Positions 1 through 14,200 are shown, numbered from the stretch's first letter. The stretch is DNA of 64,000 nt from Amblyornis subalaris (GCA_018881555.1 JACAXG010000026.1:5699459-5763458), one strand, 5' to 3'. The notes: a model not told the origin generated them from the sequence alone. A program made the numbers and translations.

Positions 1-2936
1 ACTCTTATCTAGCCAGCTTTTCATATTAGGGAATAGGTTTGGTATGAGTTTTTGGGGTTTTGTTGTTTTTTTTTTTTAAATAATAAAAACGTGCATGTTT
101 TCTTGAGATGTGTTCAATTATAAATGGAAAACATTTGGGCAAGCCAACATTGTGTTGAACATTTGGATTTAGTTCCTTGTGGGTAAAGTAATTTGTTGTG
201 CGAACAATTTAAAACCAGCCCAGGATACTGTGGAATGCAGAGATTTCAGACTGCATAATCTAATGAGGCAAGGTTTTGCTCTTCAGTATTCTAATAGCTG
301 AAACAGAATCAGATATGAAACAAATTCAATATTGTGTTATTAAATTAAAGCTATATCTGTTGCTAGTGGGCTTCAAGAGGTCAAGTTTTCGGTAAAGCAA
401 AATTTTATTTAAAGAAGTAGCCTGGAATAGAATTTTTGTTACAACATGATAACTTCCCCTCTCCCCGCACACAATAATGTACAATTTGTTTATGGTGCTC
501 CAGTTATATATTGATCCTTCTAGTCACTTTGAAAATACAGAGGATTTAAACACTAAACCATAGCTCTTTCAATGCATGATGCATTCCATCATCCCATCAT
601 CAGTATTCTGTGTGCGGCTGTCCTGATTCAGCCACTGGCTCCCCTGCTGCAGATCCTGTAATTTGAATCATGCGTAATAATATATTATCCTACTGGGGGC
701 CTTCTTTCAGTAGGAGAGTGGTTTTATACCTTCTGCTCTAAGAGAACTGTTGGCTCCTTGCCATCTCGGAGCCATTATTCACGGAGGCAATCAAGATAGT
801 CTTCCTTAAGGAATAACATCTGCACAACTGCATGTGCCAGAAATGTGCAGCCTCCCCTCACGTTATAAATTTGGTTTTCTTGGGAGCAGGAATATTTGAG
901 AATGCTGAAGCAGAAAAGCCCATCAAAAGCATATTGAATGTGCCATGTGCTGAAATCCAGGCTGTGAGGACACTTGGAGTGGCTAGCAGAGGCAGAGGAG
1001 AAGAAAAGAGAAGCTGGTGGCTATTCTGTGACTCTTGATAACATTTTTTCCAACTCATGTTATTGCCTTAGGTGATGATTAGTGCTGTATTAAAAATGTG
1101 GCNTTTGCCTAGCCGACGAGGCAATATTTTAACTGGGATGTTGATGGGATGGTGTCAGCTGGGACTGGAGCTGCATTTCCCAGGTTGAGAATCTAACCTG
1201 ATTTGATGCATTCAACAGGAGGCATTGTCAGTTAGTAGTGAATGGAAAACAGATACCAAAAGGGACCAAGAGTGTAGAAAATATGAACACTTCACAACAA
1301 AGTAGCGAATCTCAGAAACGCAGAATCTGAGAACATGAATCATATTCATACAACATGAATTGTATTTGCTGGTAAAAGCTCTGTAGGGCCTCCAAAGGTG
1401 AGTGGAAGCAGCTGCTTAGGGCAGAGAAAGAGGAACCCCAGGTCTGTGCAACTCTTTCATCTGTAGCATGTGCACTGCTGCCACATGCAGCAGATACACC
1501 AGCACCATGGCCTACTATTTTCTTTCGTTCACATAAATGTCATCCCTAAAACACAAANAAAATATCCTGAAATTTTATTTTTACAAATATTCTTTTTTAT
1601 GTGAGCATGTAGAGAAGTGACATTTTCCATCCTGTAAAAATTATTTGATCGTTCCTGTTAATGAAAACAGGTTTCATTTTTTGATTTAGGGAAAAGAAAG
1701 GGGAAGTATTGGGGAGAGAGAAGCAAAATCTGATTTAGCATGTTTATCTCATCCTGGAGCTACAAATTTTTCACTGACGAACAGCAATACAACTGTAGTA
1801 ACTAATTCTACACAAGCTGTATTTATTCCAGTAATGTTGAGGCGTATACAGCACAGGCAAGGGTCTTTTTGTTGTCATCATCTTTTGTTTTACCTTCTGG
1901 AAGACAGAAATAAAGTCTATAACCTGGCTGAAAATCAAAAGTGCTAATATTTAAGAACTGAAGTTCTTCTGAGGCTATAGGAATGATAGTTAAATAGGGC
2001 TCACATGGTGGCTCACTTTTAAAGAATNTTCTCAGAGGAAAGACCCTCAACACCTGAACAGTCTGTCATATTTAAAATGCTGTACAAAAAATTGGATTTT
2101 TTTAAATAAACAAGGGAAGTCCAGTAATGTGGCTTAGGAATAAGAAAAAATTGCAAGTAAGGCAAATAGGTTGGTGATTGCAGCTTACTCCCTGACTTAT
2201 TCCATCTAGAAGAGAGGAAGAGATCTTCATAGGCCATTGATGCTCTATTGAAGAACATTCTCCATATACTCATTAAGTTTTCAATACTAGGGATCAATAG
2301 GAAAAACAATACAAAAGATCATAATGTTTTGATGGATCACAGGAAGACAAATCACCTTTATGACAGCTGAACTCTGACATGAGGAAACAGACTAAACAGA
2401 GAAGGGTATTTGTCGTAGTTCACCCTATTTAAGAGTCATACCATTCTGAAGGATGAGCCAGCAAATAAGAGCCACTGGAAATTAGAACATATTTATTTTC
2501 TACTTCTGCGAACAAATACATTGTACTCAATTCTGTTCTTCTGTGGTAGCATTTCTGCTTTCTGATAAAAGTTCTGACAAAAAGTCTATTCCACAGATTT
2601 CTTCTTTCAAAANATTATTATTTCAGTAGCTGATGTTTCCAAGTAGGACACCTACATGAAGAGGGTATGGACAGTTAAATTTGCTTTCTGCCGTTACTTA
2701 GTGTATAAACATCCTAGCTTTTACAGTTCAAACTATGACATTTATAGTGAAAACAGTGAGACTGGACAGCAGAGGTNACACTAATAGTGAATTACTGCAT
2801 GTAAATTTTTATGTAATATCACTTTTTTTTTTATACTTTACGAGAAGGTTCCTCTTTTCTCAAATAGTCAATATTAAAGCAAACAGTTTCATTAAATCAG
2901 CTCTTAGAATTAAGGGTGACAATAGTAGGAAAACAC
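1..2936. other. Unique non-coding sequence
   Basis: I see no gene or recognisable mobile element here. The sequence is AT-rich with short homopolymer runs, and open frames are under 100 codons on either strand with no domain signal. A small perfect inverted repeat, aatgcat-g-atgcatt, lies near 572-586. The stretch could be intergenic or intronic; nothing in it decides between these. Confidence 0.6.
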
Positions 2937-3501
2937 TGTTATGGTTTAACCCCAGCCACCATCCAAGCACCACACAGATGCTCGTTAACCCTCCAACCAT
3001 GGAGGGTTGAGGGATGGGGGAGAGAATCAGAAGGATNAAAGTGAGAAAACTTGTGGTTGAGATAAAGACAGTTATAGATAAAGAAAAGCACACACAAGCA
3101 AAGCAAAACAAGGCATTCACTCACTGCTTCCCATGGGCAGGCAGGTGTTCAGCACTCCCAGGAAAGCAGGGCTCTATCATGTGTAATGGTGGCTGGAGAA
3201 GACAAACATCATCCCTGCGAGCATCCTTCCTTTCCTCCTTCTTCTCCCAGCTTCAGAGGCTGAGCATGACTCCATAGGGTCTGGGATATCTCTTTGGTCA
3301 GTTGGGATCAGCAACTCCTTGTGCACCCCCAGCCCACTCACTGGTGGGGTCATGTGAGGGGCAGAAAGGGCCCTGACTCTCTGATAACAAAGACATCCCT
3401 GTGTTATCAACACTGTTTCCATCACAAATCCGAAACACAGCCCCACACCAGCCACTGATGGAATGACGGAAATTAACTCTACCCCAGTCAAACCCAGAAC
3501 T
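2937..3501 (-). mobile_element. Solo LTR of an avian ERV-type retrotransposon
   Basis: This roughly 565-base block matches, from memory, an LTR family very common in bird genomes (ERVL-like; the subfamily name is not certain). Read on the minus strand it starts near 3501 with ctgggtttgactggggtaga and ends at 2937 with ggggttaaaccataaca. Diagnostic internal stretches include the purine-rich segment with repeated aagcaaagc units around 3090-3110, a segment containing cttcccatgggcaggcaggt near 3127, and ttatcaacactgtttcc near 3403. No internal retroviral region or second LTR is adjacent, so it looks like a solo LTR left by recombination. Compared with the remembered family it seems shortened in the middle, the expected TATA-like motif near 3250 is degraded, and no clear target-site duplication is visible. 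Short open frames inside it are incidental. Confidence 0.85.
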
Positions 3502-6500
3502 AAGGAATCAGTGTTACCCTTTAAAGGGCTGCACACACTCTCTTTTTGCAACATGCAGCATTGAATTGGCTTCAATACTCAATATAAATTGAGAGTAGAA
3601 CACCCTGTATACATCTATCTAAAGGCAAAGGATATTGAGCTATCTGGCTTCTTTTATAGTGAACAGTAAAAGGGTAGAAAACTGTAGAAAAATGTCTGCC
3701 TTGCCGAGTTTGGACTAAAAATCTAGTAGTACATACATATATATTTCACTTGGGCATATAAATGTTCTTTGAGTACAGATTTTTTATTATCCTGATTTTG
3801 TTTTAGCCATTACTGAGATACACACTCGTCCAAGACTGTGCAGGCAAGAGCTTATTTATGGGGCACTTTAACACTGAATCAAAATGCGATCTTGGGTAAA
3901 CAAGGTCAGTTACTATTTTACTGCGACACTTCAGCTTTCCTCACTTTAAATTAGGTTGTGGGAAATGGAGTGTGATGGCTATTCTCTGTATGAGAAAAGG
4001 CCTGGAAGGGACCCAAAACTGTCTTCTAGAAGCAAGTACAGAAAGACTGGTGAAAATAGATATAGGAGTCATCAGTTGTTCAAGGACAGTCCTACGATAT
4101 TTTAAGGGCTGACACCAGAAAAGGGGCTCTTTCTTGGCCTAAATGCTGCCCTGAAATGTCTTTATTTTCCTGGTGGCTAATGGGAGGGGAGCTGAGCAGT
4201 GCCTGCTGCACTACGTCACCCTGAAGGCCGTCAGACAGCGGCTTTGATGTGCAAGGCAGCAAACTGCTGACTTCTGGGGTTGTGTTTTTATTTCTTCATG
4301 CAGTTGTTTTCGTTTTTCATGTTAGATGTCAATGCTGTATTGCACTTAGTGGAAATTTTGGGGTCTAGACATGTTTCATTAACGCACCTATAGTTTTTCA
4401 TTTTATTCCTGCATTTAAATGAAAGGAGAAAACACCTTGCTATAAGAAAATCCTTAACCTGATAAATTTAAGGCAACTGTTTTCACTGAGGGAATTTGAG
4501 CTCTGTGTTACTATCCAGCAATTATAAAATTAAGCACTAAGACTTTGTTATGACAACTATCACTTAATATTTTTGGAAACTGTCTTTAGAAAGATTAAAA
4601 AAGTCACACTGAGTGAAGTGAAAACTGTAGAAGAGTACCATGATTTACAACAGCTTATGATTGTAACCTCATTTGAGCTCATGGAGCGAGGAAAGCTGTC
4701 TCTGAAGGGCAAATATGGAGAAATATCTTTGCCAAATTCATAGGTTAGAAGGCTGGATTGAGGAGCCTTTTAACGTGAATAAACAAGTTCAGAAGGCCCA
4801 ATGACNTGGACATTTAAAAAAACCCCTTAGATTGGCGACATAATTATTAAAAAACATCTAGATAATCTCAGGCAATATATAACCATAGAAAGGGGTAGAA
4901 GCAAACCAAAATAGCNTAGAAAGAATGGTACAGTTCTGATTAGCTATCAGCTGTAGCATGAGCCAAGTTACCTTGGTAGAGGAAGCAGACTTGCTTTGTT
5001 AGCAAGGTGTGAGCTAATTTACCTTTGCAGGCAGCCTAATCAGCTGAGATAGATTCCTAGTGTAGCTGAAATAATTCAGTTTCACCAGATGGCTCTGCAT
5101 TGTACAGTATATATCCAAAATGGCTACGGAGAGGGTCACAAAAGCCAAAATCATCTTGAAAGTCCAAAACTAGCCCTCATTCTTATGATTCCAATCAAGC
5201 ATCAAAGTGATTGAAATGAGAAGGAACTTCTTCATGAAAGGCCACATTTCATAAGTATTTTGTATGACATGCACAGACTTCCCATACTGGCTGGCAGTCT
5301 CCTGGTTCTGGCAGAGTATACATTTTGCNCAGAATTTTACTTGTAAAAAGAAAAGAGGAGGACATTAACTTTGAGGGCAGAAAGCTGGAACTGAATCACC
5401 AGGGAACTACACTGTGCTGCAAAAGGCTATTGAGTGCAATGTCAATGTTTTCAAATCCGTTGCTAGACACATCAAAAGCTGTTTGTACACTAAGTTGAAT
5501 CCTTGGTGTTGAGTGTTTTCATGCCTGGAAATAAGTTTAGTAGGTATGTATGGAGGTAGAAAAATGCCCCTGAGCACAACCTACTCAGTATCTTACAAAG
5601 CGTAATCAAGTCTTCATGTTCACTGCAAAGAGAAATTGATATTTTTGTCTCTAGATCTGTTCTTCTGCTGGTAGTTTGGAGGACTCTGAGAGGAGCAAGA
5701 AGCTTTGGGCTNAGCCAGCAACATGAGGATGACTGACCTCTAATGTGGGGTTGTAGCAAGGAGGCAATGCTTGCCTGCTTCTGTTATTAGCTGCTTGATC
5801 GTTGGGGTTAAATTTTGCCCAGCCACTAAAAAACCTAGGGGATTATTCTTTTATATACATCATAAAGGAGATACAGACTATGGGGNGGTCAGGCTCTGAA
5901 GAGAGGCCAAGTGGCAATAAGAAAGATAGTTAAAACATTTTGGGCTTTCCAGGGCAGGTGGAGTGGTGTTTGGTTCTACTAGTGTTGGTATGAAGAGAAA
6001 CCTTTAAGATCTGTCCCGAAAAAAACCCTGTAGCTGCTATGTGACCATTTTAGTGCATCTGAGCTAATGTGCAAAGTTGTGACGTTTTGCACTTGGTAGA
6101 GTGGGTTGGGAATTTATAAATGTGCANTGAAAACTGCTGTTTCTGTAAAACCTGAGCTAGGTTTGTGTAATGTTTGTTACCAAGAATTTTCAAGTATAAC
6201 ACAGGTAAAACATGGAAAAATTATATTCCACGGCAGGTCATGTCGCCTCAAAACCAATAAAAAATCACCTGATAAAAAATCTGCTTTGAGTTGGATTGAC
6301 AAAGCTGCAAGTAGCATGTTCCATTTTAGCAGTTTGTATTATCAGAAGAGTAGTTGGGCTTCTTTTCTTCTTTATGAGCCATGCTCAAAATGAGCAAGAG
6401 GANATATATTGATACATACACCCTCAAAGTTGTACAATGGAAAATTTCACCTTGGGACACTTCTGACTCAAAATATGACCTTTGTTCAAAAATTTACCTT

Positions 6501-9087
6501 TATTCAAAGAGTGTTCAGTTGAATTTGTGGATCAAAAACCTGTGAAGAACTGTTAAACACATTGGTATTACTTCTAACTCAGGAAATCCTTGACATGTGA
6601 ATTGCTGCAGGCTAGGAAGCTATAGCAGGGAAGTATCTCAGTTTTTGTGTGTCCTTACTTTTTTCTCTTAAATTTTCCTCAGTGCCATCTTCAGGAATCA
6701 ATTTACTTCAGCATTCATAAATAAAATACAGTGGAGATGTATATGATGGTACATGCACAAAAATGAAAACAGCAAGCCACTAGATTGTTCTTTTTAGGTA
6801 TTACTTTGCAGTAAAAGATAGAATAATTTTTATGCTGCATAAAATAAAGCATATGGAAACACTATAGTCAATTAAAACAAGATATTTTGGTTTCTTGAAT
6901 GTTCAGAGGTGTTTAACCATTTATCGGCAAAATTGAAATATTTCTGCACTTTTTAATCCTTTTGGAATGTCCTATTCAACACNAAATTTTGAACTTGCCA
7001 TATTTTGACCATCTTGGTAATGAAAGAAAATCTGAAATGGTGAAACACCTTGCTATGTAAAAATTTTTTATGTTGATAATTTTCAGCAGGCTGCTATATT
7101 TCCCTTTTCTGTTAACTGAAGGATGCTGTCCTGTCCTAAAGCCTGCCTGTCAAATACCTATGAAAACAACCGCTGTGTGTGTGAAATAGCTTCTTAGATT
7201 CCCATTAATTTCTCCCAGGAAATTTATATTCTATGGCTGTTTCCTGTAGATTACTTCAATTAGTCTGAGACTTTTAGTGAGAGGCAGTTAAAATGCTTTG
7301 GGTCTTTAAGTTATTAACATATCATTCATGGTAATACATGCAAAATCTTGAAAATGATGTAGATTTACTGTCCAAGCAGAATGGGCTAAGTACATGTAAA
7401 TGTACATATTTTTAGTAAAAGCTCTTATTGTTAAACCAGCTGCTATAATTGGTCTACAAAACTGAAATTATTTCTCTTTGTTTCTTGTTCTGCAAAATAT
7501 GGACATAGAATTAGGACTATGATAATGATGATTGCCATGCTGAAAAAAAATATTTGTGTTGTAAACAACACCCAAGCACTAGTTAAAGCTGAAAACAAGA
7601 ATATAAGGAATGACAATCTGTTGGTGTTTTGTAACAAAATATATTTCCATTTAAGTCACTGAAAACCAAGAAGATGCGAAGCATAGTTTCCGCAATTTTT
7701 AGAAAGTTACAATGATCACAGAGACCTGGAAAATCCTGGGGTTTAATGCTTCTGTGGAGATTTTTCTAAAGAGTCAACATTGTGTCATTGCAAAGAATTA
7801 TAGAAATTGCATTTGCAAATTGTTTTGTGAGTTCTTTTTGAAGACACTGTGTGGTTCTGCTTGCAATCCAAATTGGGGAGCCAACATCAACATGAATGTT
7901 GATGTGAATGCAAACCATTATGTTGATAGAGTTACATAATTTGAGTATGCATATTTGCTNTCTGGCATGTATTTGAAACTATATTTCTGTCTTTTCTAAA
8001 AATTTTGACTTAGCTGACTGCATAAAGACCTGCCCCACAGCTGTGTTTTCCTGTGCCATTCTGATACATATCTGAGGCAGTCTGGGATTTTATCACATTA
8101 TCTGTCATTTTCCCTGAAGGGGACAATGAGAATCACCTCTCCCTTATTGGTCTGTATAGAAGTTGTGATATATTTGGGGCAAAACTTGCCTTCCTATGCT
8201 GTGTGTTTGTTCGGAGCCCAGAGCAGGGACCAGGAGAGCATCCGGGAGTTCGCACTGTGCAAGTCACACCAGTGGTNTCAAGGGAAAGGGGCACGGCAGG
8301 TGGAGAAATGGAGTAAAGAATGTTATTTTCAAAACTCTGCCTGCTTTCCTTGGTGCTTCTGGCAGGTGGTCTTTTAGAAACATGGCTATGACAGGATGTG
8401 AAGACAGCCTGAAATGCCAGCCCAAACAAGGGCTGAACAGTCATTTATACTCTGATCCCTCTCCCTTGGCTGAAGTCAGAGGTCTCCAGCTGCCCACGAG
8501 CAGGCGTTGGGGTGTGGTGGGTACGTGGGACATCGTGTCACTGGCAGCTCTAAATAACCAATATTTGTTTCCTTCCTTACCTTACCTGCTCAGCCTCCCT
8601 TTTGCTTAGCATTGTTCCCTTTACACCAGTATCTCTAGAACANGGGAAGTTATGTCTTCATTAAAATGTGTCTCTGAGAGAGACCTGGGTACAAATTTTG
8701 TGCACCTCACAACCTGTTGCCGCAAACCCCTAATAGTTAGGCTGTCAGAACTGGTAGATACAATATNCCTTTTCTCTCATTTCTTTGCACAGTTCCTGTT
8801 ACCTATAGTGCTTATTACTAGTGTGACTTATTAAATTTTTTCAAAGACTTTTTCATAACTTTCAACTCNTCATGCCTTCCTACCAATGCAGTTATTATTT
8901 GAATTTTGATGTTCATTGTATCAATCAGAGCAATGTTTTGATATCACTGCAGACCTAAAGGAATCTGGAGCTTGTGTTNTTGAACAACAATTATTTAGAT
9001 AAAAATCCTGTCCAAATGGCCAAGAAAAAATAATAAGAAGAAAAAGTAAGAAAGAAACAAAAGCAATGCAGCACAGTGTGTATCAGA
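3502..9087. other. Unique non-coding sequence with a possible old SINE relic
   Basis: No gene is recognisable. The only repeat-like stretch is a weak MIR-like match near 3888-3965. A perfect 9-bp stem with a 4-base loop sits at 7884-7905. The GC content rises locally around 4180-4270 and 8190-8540, but no open frame there resembles a known protein. Confidence 0.55.
3888..3965 (+). repeat. Possible MIR-like SINE core relic
   Basis: The string gatcttgggtaaacaagg followed about 40 bases later by cttcagctttcctcacttta resembles the MIR/CORE-SINE layout (a 'ccttgggcaagtcact' block followed by 'cctcagtttcctcatctgta'). The match is degenerate and interrupted, so chance similarity is possible. Confidence 0.3.
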
Positions 9088-9434
9088 ACAGAATGTTAAG
9101 GGTTGGAAGGGACCTTAGAGCTCATCTCATTCCAATCCCCCTGCCAGGTGNAGGGACACCTCACACTAAACCAGGTTGCTCAAAGCCCCATCCAGTCTGG
9201 CCTTGAACACTTCCAGGGATGGGGCAGCCACAACTTNTCTGGGCAAGTCGTGCCAGTGCATCACCACCCTCACAGCAAAGAATTTCTTCCTAATATTAAG
9301 CCAAAATTCCACCTTTTCCAGTTCGCATTCATTACTNTTTGTTCTATCACTACGATTCCTGATGAAGTCCCTCTCCATCTTCCCNGTAGGCCCTTCAGAT
9401 ACTCCAAGGTTGCTATTAGGTCTCCACACAGTCT
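9088..9434 (-). mobile_element. CR1 LINE 3' end, 5'-truncated
   Basis: This is the reverse complement of the CR1 3' region, about 345 bases. It begins with aagggttggaagggacctta (the CR1 tail read backwards), continues through aaaccaggttgctcaaagcc and tccagggatggggcagccac, and runs on to the block with agaatttcttcctaatatta and the 'agtccctctcca' segment before fading near 9434. CR1 elements insert with 5' truncation, so a 3' fragment is the normal outcome. The terminal 8-bp tail repeats (gattctat type) are missing or eroded at the 9088 end. It is not coding, despite open frames of about 120 codons in it. It is moderately diverged from the remembered consensus, so not recent. Confidence 0.95.
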
Positions 9435-11141
9435 TACTATTTATGTTACAGAAAACTCCATCAGCTTCAGTATGTAAATCCCACTTTATTTCTTTAAAAT
9501 GTGGGCATTCTCACATTGTTCAACATTAGCATGGTACAAGAACATGAAGATTCTTCTATACAATAATGTTAATAACTTGTCTCTGTAAGTGGTGTTATTT
9601 TGCTCTATTCNAAAGCTTTTTAAATAGAGTAAATCACACATTTCCTAAGTACACAAATGTAAATCAAGGATTTTTGACTCACTGTGCTGAAGGATACAGA
9701 ATCACCTGTGATCAGAGGTCTCTCTGTTCATCTGGACTCTTATATTGCATTTTCTGATCTGTGTCAGTAAGGTGCACTCTGAAAAAGTGGTACGAATATA
9801 TAGAGAGCATTACTTTGAAGAGTTCAACCAGTCATAAACATACCCTTTACCACATCTGGGAAAGGTAGAGTAATAGGAGGGAATGGAAAATACAGAACTG
9901 ATTTTTAAGGAATTAGCTCTTGAGATAATCCATTTATCAGCTCTTTTCCAACTTTTATGTGCAGCTAGTGAACCAGACAATTCTCTCTCTCTTCTTTGTA
10001 CTCAGCATATTTTAAACTTTGATAGTAGCAACTTTATTTCCCACTCAGCCCATTGGTTCTGTCCTCCCTATTGGTGGATAATTTCAGCAAGTCTCACCAT
10101 GCATTTTCACTTTGGTCATGCCCTTTCCATCCGCTTTAAGGGAATTAGATGGATTCTCAAGGGAGCTAAAGTAACTCTTTGGGTTGGTTTTGTTGAGGTA
10201 ATTCACTCACTAGTGAAAAAATGGAACACCAACCAGGAAATATAGGAGCATTCTTGGATTCCTTTTTCACCGGGATAATCCTTGAAAATGAAGCCTTGTA
10301 TGATGTAAATCCATGCAGAACTACAGAACTAAGTGCACCTGGTAAGCAACAGGCAGCAAGTCAGCTCAGGAAGAAATGCATTTACTGTAGGCAGAGGTCC
10401 TGTGAATTGCTTACTTAATATGAAACAATTTAAGTGGTCTCCAAGGAAAGGTTTGAAAGAAAGAAGAGTTTNTGTCACAAGTCAGTTTGAAAAGATTTGG
10501 TGGGTTTTTCTTCATCTCTTTGACCTGATTATCTGAAGCATCAGCAACCTCTTCCAGTACGCAAATCTCAGTGTNAGATGTTTTCTCTAGTACCTGTGTT
10601 AGCTTTTGTTGAGCTATTTCTACATGTTAAACTTGCAAGAATCCACACTCCTTTCTTGTTTCCTGTACAGAAATGTGCCTCCAGCCTCTACAGTTTGCCC
10701 TCCTTTATTAGTTGTAATATTCCTTACTGCATAGATAACCTTAATGTTTATTTTTTGCTACTTAACCCTGATAGGCAGCTTAAGCTATTGTTTATCCTGA
10801 GTATTTTTGGCCAGATGCTAGAAATCCTGATAAAATCCTACGTCTAGAANCTTTGAAAAATAATGAATGAACGTGCAATTCTAGCAGCGTGCTTTCCCAG
10901 TGTATGTAGATAAAACTCTTTAAAGGACCTGAAAGATTTCAATTGGCTGCTNAGAATACACTTACACGATCAAGAATAAGCTTTGTGTTCATATTTATTG
11001 AAAGAGGTAACATATATTTGATATTCATTAATATCCATTCCAACTCCTGTTTCTCCAAATTATGAGTCAGTTGATCTGCACCCTTTCTGTCCAAATTTGA
11101 GCCTTTTGGGATCTTGGAAAATGAAACATTCTTTAAAGGAA
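9435..11141. other. Unique non-coding sequence between two CR1 copies
   Basis: No gene, RNA or repeat is recognised. Several open frames of 60-120 codons occur here on the plus strand, without a splice-site or homology signal. Confidence 0.55.
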
Positions 11142-11282
11142 TTATAGAACCATAGAATGNTTTGGGTTGGAAGGGACCTGAAAGATCATCTCGTTCCAAN
11201 CCCCTGCCATGGGCAGAGACACCTTCCACTAAACCAGGTTGCCCAGAGCCCCATCCAACCTGCCCTTGAACACTTNCAGGGT
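11142..11282 (-). mobile_element. CR1 LINE 3' end, short copy
   Basis: A 140-base 3'-terminal CR1 fragment in reverse orientation. It keeps the tail remnant tagaaccatagaatg at the low-coordinate end, followed by tttgggttggaagggacc, the ccatgggcagagacaccttc segment and ccttgaacactt, then loses similarity near 11282. Orientation and truncation are as expected for CR1, which is anchored at its 3' end. Three N bases fall inside the element. Confidence 0.93.
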
Positions 11283-14200
11283 TTGCCTCANTCTTGTTTT
11301 AAACTCCCTCCTTGTCAACCCTCTGCTTCATAGTGGTGTTTGAAAAGGTGTTCCATTCAGGTGGTAGCCTCAAATGTATTCGGTGACCATTTACTACAGC
11401 AACACACAACAGACATCTGTTAGGAGGAAGACACCAGTGCAGTTTGCTAAATTAGCTATTGGATTTGCCTGGCCCAATCAGACAGGAGGCTTCAATATCA
11501 CTTGTGAGACTGTGGGAAGTGCTACTTAGAAAAATAAGCTCATTTTCTCAGCNGTTACGTGGCTGTACGTAATCTTTATAGCAGCACCTAAATGCATTAA
11601 TGACTTTCACAGATGAGTTTAGTTCTCNAGTGTTATTACAAAGATAATGCAATTTGGTAGCTGTTCCCTGGTGAGTTTCTCTGTTCAGAGATGAGTTTTG
11701 GAGATAACACCAGGTATTGCTATTTTCTATCAGAGGAAGATTGCTGGTTTTGCTTGTGCCTCTGGTTTGTCTTGTGCGTTCTCTTTATTTATTCTGCATT
11801 TTCATTGAATTTACTGTCATGGAAAATTGGTGAATAAGAGCCAACATTTAACAGTGCCAGAACTATGTCTCCGTGTAGATTTTTATGATTATGTATAGAA
11901 ATACATTGTGTCTAGCTTTTACATTAAAAATTACAGTATACTGGGAAGGGATACTTGAAATATTTTCTGTGTATGTGTTTATAATATTCATGTTCTTTAA
12001 TTTAAGAAAAGCACAAGTGAAGCAGGATCTGGTATTGAAGACAGAAAATTTGCTAAAACTAATTCTGTTGGGCAATATAGCATGAATGTCTGTTGTTCTG
12101 TCAACAGTCAATAGTTCTGTGATTTGTTGGTTTGATTATGTTATTTAGGGAGTAGAGACAAGGAAAACAGTACAAACTTGACTTGTGCCAAGAGACCAGG
12201 TACAAATGGAAAGTCACTGAACACCTGCATTGGTTTTGTACAAAAACCTCATCAGACTTATATTTGGTATGAACATTCTGTATGAGTACTATGTGAATTA
12301 AGAACTTCTTGGTTTTCATTTGCTGGTTTGCTCAGTAGTACAATACATTGTCTTGAGCTGNTTTCTGTGAACATAGTGCTTGAAACCTTGCACACCAGCA
12401 TTTCCCTGGGCTATGTTGGCCTAGAAAAGAAAGAATCCTAGAAATTTCCAGGAACATTTGAAAAATCTTCCAGCCTGAGAGAAAACACTGTATCTGTAGA
12501 GAGCTTTCTGAAAAGCCTAAAAGACCCCAAACTATGATGAGCTGCAAGAATTAGTTGAAAAAATGCTAGAAGGAAATAAGAAAAAAAAGCCAGGACAATG
12601 CCTGTGTGTGACTTGCTCAACTTTTCCCTTCCAAAAAGAAAGAAACAACCAAAAATTCTGCTCAAAAAGCTCTACAACTTCTAATGAGAAATTTTGAACC
12701 AAATTTAAATATTTAGGCCTTTTTACTGATATTAGATAGCAAGGTAAAGTGAATCTTTAGATACATTGCAATTATTTAATTGACATATTTCTTGTTTTAG
12801 CTTTTTTTTTCTATCAGAAATTGAGTATATTATCTGCAGTTCTGTTACATGGAGACTGAAATATGAAGGGAATTCTAGCACATATTAGAAATCTTTGCGT
12901 AAGAAAATATAGGAGATTTACCGCCACATAATATCTTTATGGCTAGTAACTCANTGATGAAAGGGATATATTCCTTCAGAAAGAGTGGAAAGTATTTCTC
13001 TTGTGGCACTGTGTAGCATTTCAGATGAAGCATGAATAATTAGGATGGGTAATTGAACACAGAAAGATTGGGAAAAGTGGCTGAGCTCATGTAAGCCTTT
13101 GTGTANCCTTAGGCAGTGTATGTGCAGGTGTACATGTAAAGTTTTGGGGGAGTGGTTATTAAGTTGAAACGCTCTTAGCAAGATGGACCAAGGGATACCA
13201 GAACTCCCGTGCATGAGGCAGATTCAGTTGTGAAGGTATAGGGAAAACCACCGTAACAGAATAGTTGGGCTCAAGGTCCATAGNTCTGTCACAGGTAGGC
13301 TTGTGGATTAAAATGAGGGATTGCTGCATGTGGAAGTAGTGTCATTTTTACGTCAGAACTTTGACTTCTGGCTTCCTTGCTCTTCCCATTCTACTGGGAA
13401 AACCCAGTNTTCACACTTACATTGAATCCCTTTTGGAAAGTTCAACATAACTACAAAGCAGCCTCTAACTAGTGGAAACAAGTTGTGGTTGTCATAAGAG
13501 AGTGAAGCTCATGTAGGTCAAAAGGCAAATTCAACTTCCTGCAGCAAAGCTTTTTTGATCTGATGGTTGTTCAGGAGATGAGCACAGCTTTCCCTTCAAG
13601 TGCATGTTGAAGCAAGAGATNTCTTCTAGCCAAAAATATCTACAGAACCTTCAGCAATGTGCTNTTACTTTGTGACTTTGTTTTGTGGTTTGTTTGTATT
13701 TGAAATTTTCTGTGAATGTGACATTTCTATTTTGTACAGCAAAAAAAGGGAAAGGAATGGGGAAAGTGAAATGAAGAAACATGATTTGATAGGAAAATGA
13801 TTACTCAGTAACACAGTAAAAGGGTTTGGGAAGAGATAAAAGGATAAATTTCCACCAGAAATCAGAGCTACTAGCAAAGAAATAGTGTCAGAGTTGGAAG
13901 TAGTAAAATTATTAATTTACATTGTTTTGGAAGTTGTTTCCACAGATTTTATCATAAACTCTCCTAATGCACTCTGATTCTGCTGTTTTCACTACAGTTT
14001 CTGGCTCTAATTAAAGCATGGACATTTGATTTTGGAACCTGATTGTTACCTTGGAGCTGTTCTTCTGGACTCTGTTAATGGTTTGTCNAAACCTTTTGTA
14101 GTGTGCTGAACTTTGCAAGAAATCTTATGGGAAGCCCTTCCTTGTTATGGGATTTTGGCATCTGTTCTCCATACTCAGGAGCAAAAAGTGCTGAGACCAT

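Noticed and set aside
3014..3575. Open frames on both strands in the 3.0-3.6 kb region
   Set aside because: They fall in or run out of the solo LTR and follow its sequence, not a host gene.
7884..7905. Hairpin acatcaaca-tgaa-tgttgatgt as a microRNA precursor
   Set aside because: The stem is only 9 bp with no extended pairing outside; far too short for a precursor.
8571..8631. Minus-strand exon-like stretch ending in gagcag then gtaagg
   Set aside because: The donor is good, but the acceptor side is weak and short, an N lies nearby, and I see no supporting family similarity.
9103..9529. Overlapping open frames of up to 124 codons
   Set aside because: They lie inside or run out of the CR1 3' end at 9088-9434, which is non-coding in this orientation.
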